Below, piece after piece: positions 38,064 through 41,505 of a stretch of 41,505 nucleotides of DNA. Below the pieces are notes generated by a model, which was not told the origin of the DNA, made no database searches, and saw only the letters and a list, made by a program, of their open reading frames with translations. Position 1 is the stretch's first letter; every line of letters begins with the position of its first letter. Source of the DNA: JBBTIS01 sp038059855 (GTDB lineage: Bacteria > Elusimicrobiota > Elusimicrobia > JACQPE01); the NCBI GenBank assembly GCA_964357255.1, contig CAYHKQ010000008.1:1-41505 (forward strand), written 5' to 3'. Made by a program: the position numbers and the translations under genes.

Positions 38064-38681
38064 ATGGATATGGTTCATCTGGCGACGCGGTGGCTCCACG
38101 TGATTGCGGGAATCGTCTGGATCGGCCATTTGTATTTTTTTAATTTTGTCAATGTTCCGTTTCAGGCGTCTTTGGATGACGCCGCGAAAAAGGCGGTCAA
38201 CGCCAAGTTGCTGTTGAGGGCGCTGTGGTGGTTTCGATGGGGAGCAATGACCACATTTGTGTCCGGATGGGCGCTTTTTACCTTGGGCTATATGCACACT
38301 CCGGGTTTGGGATTTGGCCCCAGCGTTCTTTTTTCCGATGAAAACGGCATGACTTCGCGCGCTGTTTGGATTTTGATCGGCATGGCGATGGCGAGCATTA
38401 TGTGGTTTAACGTCTGGTTTATAATTTGGCCCGCTCAGAAGAAAATGTTGGCGGGCCAATCGAGCGCCGAGGAGTTGCCGGCGCTCAGAAGAAAAGCCTA
38501 TCTCGCGTCACGGACTAACACATACTTGTCCGGCCCCATGCTTTTTGCCATGTTGGCGCCCGCTCATTTTACTCACGACTATTCGTTTAATATCATGGCT
38601 TTTGTAATTTGCTCCGCCTTGGCCGTTGCCGGCGCTTACTGGGCGATCCGCGCCTCGGGCAAGGTGGGAACAATCGCATGA
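38064..38681 (+). CDS. Membrane protein resembling the urate hydroxylase PuuD N-terminal domain (Urate_ox_N type)
   Basis: The 205-residue protein has four to five helices. ATRWLHVIAGIVWIGHLYFFNFVNVPFQ at the start carries His residues (H11 or H19, then WIGHLYFFNF) that look like haem or quinone ligands. WFRWGAMTTFVSGWALFTLGYM, IGMAMASIMWFNVWFIIWPAQKKML and AMLAPAHFTHDYSFNIMAF follow. This is the pattern of the PuuD membrane domain, which in other bacteria is fused to or beside a cytochrome c. Here the cytochrome is the upstream gene. Urate oxidation itself is not implied. AGGAGG ribosome-binding site. Confidence 0.75.
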   Translation: MDMVHLATRWLHVIAGIVWIGHLYFFNFVNVPFQASLDDAAKKAVNAKLLLRALWWFRWGAMTTFVSGWALFTLGYMHTPGLGFGPSVLFSDENGMTSRAVWILIGMAMASIMWFNVWFIIWPAQKKMLAGQSSAEELPALRRKAYLASRTNTYLSGPMLFAMLAPAHFTHDYSFNIMAFVICSALAVAGAYWAIRASGKVGTIA

Positions 38682-38717
38682 AAGAGCGCTTAGGCGCTGT
38701 TTTAAAAGGAGGTTTTT

Positions 38718-39362
38718 ATGTCAGGAACTTTAGTGCAAAAGGACGCGCCGGAATTTTCCGGCAAGGCTGTGATCGGGGGCCAATTCAAAGAAATTAAGCT
38801 AGCTGATTATAATGGGAAGTGGCTCATTTTGTTTTTTTACCCGCTTGATTTCACCTTTGTTTGCCCGACGGAGATTACGGCGTTCAGCGACGCGTATGAT
38901 CAGTTTAAGGAACTGGGGGCGGAGATTTTGGCCTGCTCGGTGGACAGCCATTACGCGCACTTAGCCTGGACCCAGGTTTCTCGCAGCGAGGGCGGCTTGG
39001 GGAGCATTCGCTATCCTCTTTTGTCCGATCTTACGAAAAAGATCGCGGCCGATTACGGGGTTTTGACCGAGGGCGGGCTGGCCTTGCGCGGCCTGTTTTT
39101 GATCAATCCCAAGGGGAAGGTGGCTTATGAGGTGGTCCATGACTTGAGTGTAGGCCGTAGCGTGGAGGAAACCATTCGCGTTCTCAGGGCGTTTCAATTT
39201 GTGGAAAAGTCTGGCGAGGTTTGTCCTGCGGGCTGGAACCAGAGCGCTAAGACCATCAAACCTAATCCCAAGGACTCGAAGGAATACTTTTCAGCTTTGT
39301 CAGGCGCCGCGATAGGCAAGGCCGGCGCCGTTAAACGAAAGGAGATGGCAACGGCTAAATAA
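38718..39362 (+). CDS. 2-Cys peroxiredoxin (AhpC/TSA family)
   Basis: The 214-residue enzyme reduces hydroperoxides. The peroxidatic cysteine C49 lies in FFYPLDFTFVCPTEI, the resolving C169 in GEVCPAGW, and VAYEVVHDLSVGRSVEETIRVLRAFQ is the family segment. The C-terminal tail (KTIKPNPKDSKEYFSALS, then a Lys/Ala-rich end) is of the sensitive 2-Cys type. AAAAGGAGG precedes the ATG closely. The PuuD-N-like gene ends 36 bases upstream, and a rho-independent terminator follows, so the block 38064-39362 probably forms one unit. Confidence 0.95.
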   Translation: MSGTLVQKDAPEFSGKAVIGGQFKEIKLADYNGKWLILFFYPLDFTFVCPTEITAFSDAYDQFKELGAEILACSVDSHYAHLAWTQVSRSEGGLGSIRYPLLSDLTKKIAADYGVLTEGGLALRGLFLINPKGKVAYEVVHDLSVGRSVEETIRVLRAFQFVEKSGEVCPAGWNQSAKTIKPNPKDSKEYFSALSGAAIGKAGAVKRKEMATAK

Positions 39363-39384
39363 TTCCGTTCTTGAGCATTCTTTT

Positions 39385-39422
39385 AACCCCCGGTTCCAAT
39401 ATGATTTGGCCGGGGGTTTTTA
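39385..39422 (+). terminator. Rho-independent terminator after the peroxiredoxin gene
   Basis: The stem AACCCCCGG (39385-39393) pairs with CCGGGGGTT (39410-39418), and an inner CCAA/TTGG pair extends it. The stem is followed by a TTTTT run. It begins 22 bases after the stop of the peroxiredoxin gene and is the clearest intrinsic terminator in the window. Confidence 0.9.
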
Positions 39423-39486
39423 TGCTTGGCAAGCGCAAGGGAGCGAGTTCGTTTTTTTGATAAGTATAGAATGTAACTAATTTTCC

Positions 39487-40623
39487 ATGGGATCTTTTAA
39501 GAAACCCTCGCCGATTACGGATGGCCAAAAACTGCGCCTTTTGGTCTCTTTCCATCGCAAGACCCTTTTGACTCGTGATCAAAACCGTCTGGCTGAAATG
39601 ATCAGTCAGGAGGTCAAGGAAATTTTGGGCGCGGAGCGCTCCACTATTTTTTTATTGGATCAAATCGCGGGTGAGCTATACGGAAAATTCGCCTTGGGGC
39701 TCAACGAGCCTCATCTGAAGGCTCTTCGTTTTCCCGTGACCCAGGGAATCGCCGGCTATGTGGCGAGAACCGGACGCGCGGTCAATGTGGCGGACGCGTA
39801 TCAGGATCCTAATTTTAATCCCGATTTCGACAAAATGACGAATTTTCGGACTGGTTCAGTGGTGGCCGTGCCCATGAAGGATTCATCGGGTCAGACCATC
39901 GGGGTTTTGGCGGCCTTTAACAAAATTCACAGTCCTCGCTTCAGCGACGAGGATGAGGGCCTGTTGTCCCTGTTGGCCGGACAGCTTTCGGCGACTTACG
40001 AAATTTTTCAATTGTTTGAAGGCTTGAAGTTGGCGGGCTTGGAATCTATTTATGCTTTAGCTCAAACCGCGGAATACCGGGATCAGGACGACACTGGTCC
40101 TCATATTCGGCGCGTGAGCAGTTATTGCGCCCACTTGGCCGAGGTTATCGGATTGCCGGCGTCCGAGGTTGAGGTGATTCGCGTGACCAGTCCGCTTCAT
40201 GACATCGGCAAGGTGGCAATTGCCGACGAGATTCTAAAGAAACCCGGCCGCTTTACGCCGGAGGAGAACGCCCAAATGAAGAAACATTCCCTTTACGGAT
40301 ATGAAATGCTTAAAAATTTTAAGTCGCCGTTGTTGAAGGTGGCCGGAAAAATCGCGTTAGCCCATCATGAGAAATACGACGGCACGGGGTATCCCAATCA
40401 ACTCAAAGGCGAGCAGATTTTATTGGAAGCCCGGATTGTAACCTTGGCGGACGCATTTGACGCGATGAGTTCCAAAAGGGTTTACAAAGCGGCGATGCCG
40501 CTTGATGAGGCGTTTGAGGAAGTGGCGCGTCACGCCGGCACACAATTTGACCCCATGTTGGTTGACGCTTTTTTGAAAAATCGGGAGCGATTCATTACGG
40601 CCTTTCATGAGGGGCATGCCTAG
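39487..40623 (+). CDS. GAF-HD-GYP protein, probable cyclic-di-GMP phosphodiesterase
   Basis: The 378-residue cytoplasmic protein has a GAF domain (about 20-175: ILGAERSTIFLLDQIAGELYGKFALG, FPVTQGIAGYVARTGRAVNVADAYQDPNFNP, VVAVPMKDSSGQTIGVLAAFNK). An HD-GYP domain follows with HIRRVSSYCAHLAEVIGL, SPLHDIGKVAIADEIL, HSLYGYEML, LAHHEKYDGTGYP (GTGYP in place of GYP is usual), and LADAFDAMSSKRVYK. Metal-binding residues HD, HH and D are intact. The active product is probably pGpG. It has its own leader after the terminator and is placed before nuoL; there is no sign that it belongs to complex I. Confidence 0.93.
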   Translation: MGSFKKPSPITDGQKLRLLVSFHRKTLLTRDQNRLAEMISQEVKEILGAERSTIFLLDQIAGELYGKFALGLNEPHLKALRFPVTQGIAGYVARTGRAVNVADAYQDPNFNPDFDKMTNFRTGSVVAVPMKDSSGQTIGVLAAFNKIHSPRFSDEDEGLLSLLAGQLSATYEIFQLFEGLKLAGLESIYALAQTAEYRDQDDTGPHIRRVSSYCAHLAEVIGLPASEVEVIRVTSPLHDIGKVAIADEILKKPGRFTPEENAQMKKHSLYGYEMLKNFKSPLLKVAGKIALAHHEKYDGTGYPNQLKGEQILLEARIVTLADAFDAMSSKRVYKAAMPLDEAFEEVARHAGTQFDPMLVDAFLKNRERFITAFHEGHA

Positions 40624-40661
40624 AGAATAGAGAAAGGGTCATTCCTCCCCGTTCCTCCGGG

Positions 40662-40676
40662 AAGTTTCTTAAACTT
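40662..40676. other. Small hairpin AAGTTT-CTT-AAACTT upstream of nuoL
   Basis: A 6-bp perfect stem with a 3-base loop lies between the HD-GYP stop and the nuoL ATG, flanked by CCGG on both sides, which can extend it. No T-run follows, so it is not a canonical terminator. Confidence 0.4.
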
Positions 40677-40714
40677 GGCTCCGGAATTTCTAAAATAGTT
40701 CTGGTGTCGGATTG

Positions 40715-41505
40715 ATGCTCGAGTATTCGCCGTTTCTATTTTTTCTGCCTTTGGCGGCTTTTGTTTTGATTCTTTCCTTTGGCCGACGGTTGCCGGGCAA
40801 GGGAGCCTCTTTAGGGATCGCCGTTATGGGAGGCTGTTTCTTGTGGAGCGCCCTGCTGATGGCCGGGGCTTTGGGCGGGACCTTAAGCCTTCCTTACGAA
40901 TGGAACGTTCCCTGGTTCGACGTCGGGATTTATCAGATGAGGATCGGCGTGCGTCTCGACGGCCTTGCCATCGTCATGCTCGGCGTGGTGACATTGGTTT
41001 CACTCTTGGTGCAAATTTATTCCCTAGGTTACATGCACGGGGATCCGCGTTTCAAACGCTACTACGCTTATCTGTCGTTATTTACGGCGTCCATGCTGGG
41101 TTTGGTCCTAGCCGACAATCTACTGATCCTTTTCGCCTGCTGGGAACTGGTGGGACTTTGTTCCTATCTATTGATTGGATTCTGGTTTGAAAAACCGGAA
41201 GCGGCCCAGGCGGCGCGCAAGGCGTTCATCACGACCAAACTTGGAGACCTGGGTTTCGGTTTGGGGCTTCTCTTGATTTTTACTCAAGCCGGAACTCTGT
41301 CCATCGGCGGCCTCGAAGAGATGGCTCATGTCGGATTTTTTGCGCCTTCCGTGGCCTTAGCGGCCTCCTTGCTTCTTTTGTGCGGGGCCATGGGAAAATC
41401 GGCCCAGATTCCTCTTTTCGTCTGGCTTCCGGACGCGATGGAAGGCCCGACTCCGGTTTCCGCCTTGATTCATGCGGCCACCATGGTGGCGGCCGGCATT
41501 TATCT
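40715..41505 (+). CDS. nuoL: NADH-quinone oxidoreductase subunit L, 3'-truncated by window end
   Basis: The open frame from ATG 40715 runs off the window, giving at least 263 residues. Antiporter-like motifs fit NuoL: [98 protein letters not shown], and [41 protein letters not shown], which holds the key Glu (CWELVG), Lys (GKSAQ) and His residues. It forms the distal proton channel of the membrane arm. It is separated from nuoK by 3.5 kb with a terminator between them, so it must have its own promoter or be read through. Confidence 0.95.
   Translation, partial: [263 protein letters not shown]

Noticed and set aside
40662..40676. Rho-independent terminator after the HD-GYP gene
   Set aside because: The stem is short and AT-rich and no T-run follows.
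40843..41190. Apparent 115-residue open frame
   Set aside because: It is an out-of-frame shadow of nuoL, which continues past the window end.
1..41505. tRNA, rRNA or riboswitch genes
   Set aside because: No cloverleaf, rRNA-like block or known riboswitch core was recognised by eye; a covariance-model search would be needed for certainty.

Overview
The window is about 41.5 kb of gene-dense DNA from a Gram-negative-type (diderm) bacterium that makes Kdo- and heptose-containing lipopolysaccharide. It carries waaA, lpxK, an lpxL-type acyltransferase, gmhB, three heptosyltransferases and an O-antigen-ligase-like protein. A membrane-bound complex I and a bacterial histone are also present. Codon use is GC-rich and similar throughout, GTG and TTG starts are common, and ATGA/GTGA overlaps are frequent. 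The order yebC-ruvCAB-spoIID-queA-tgt-yajC-secDF and the many short-tandem-repeat hairpins suggest an uncultivated lineage such as Elusimicrobiota or Omnitrophota. That placement is inference; no rRNA or tRNA is present to test it. A run of ten Ns inside a poly-G/poly-C stretch near 4.8 kb shows that the sequence is a draft assembly.

Layout. (1) 1-4.7 kb: two paralogous multi-pass membrane proteins, the first with a damaged 5' end, flank a minus-strand methyltransferase. A 180-bp near-perfect palindrome lies between the convergent genes. (2) 4.7-4.96 kb: assembly gap. (3) 4.96-15.5 kb: housekeeping block of yebC, ruvC, ruvA, ruvB, a SpoIID-like protein, queA, a Phd/RelE-type toxin-antitoxin pair, tgt, yajC, secD, secF and an unknown gene. 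(4) 15.6-29 kb: envelope glycolipid block of waaA, three heptosyltransferases, a GYF_2-like/coiled-coil protein, two GT4 and one GT2 glycosyltransferases, a polysaccharide deacetylase, lpxK, lpxL, an O-antigen ligase-like protein and gmhB. (5) 28.9-30.7 kb: an isoprenylcysteine methyltransferase-like membrane protein, a DUF3108 protein and a 60-residue histone-fold protein. (6) 30.8-41.5 kb: a MidA/NDUFAF7-type methyltransferase, nuoABCD-HIJK without nuoEFG, a dihaem cytochrome c lipoprotein, a membrane protein resembling the PuuD N-terminal domain, a peroxiredoxin, a GAF-HD-GYP protein and the start of nuoL, which runs off the end.

The most striking features are these. First, a family of hairpin elements has arms built from 7-8 bp tandem repeats (for example CTCAACCG, GGGAAGC, GGCGAGC). 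They sit between genes and have also entered reading frames, supplying the apparent signal peptide of the SpoIID-like protein and N-terminal or internal segments of several others. Second, a small bacterial histone is encoded. Third, the complex I assembly methyltransferase MidA lies directly upstream of its presumed target complex, whose NuoD keeps the target arginine. Fourth, a 7-1-7 palindrome of Fur/PerR architecture precedes a block that contains a peroxiredoxin.
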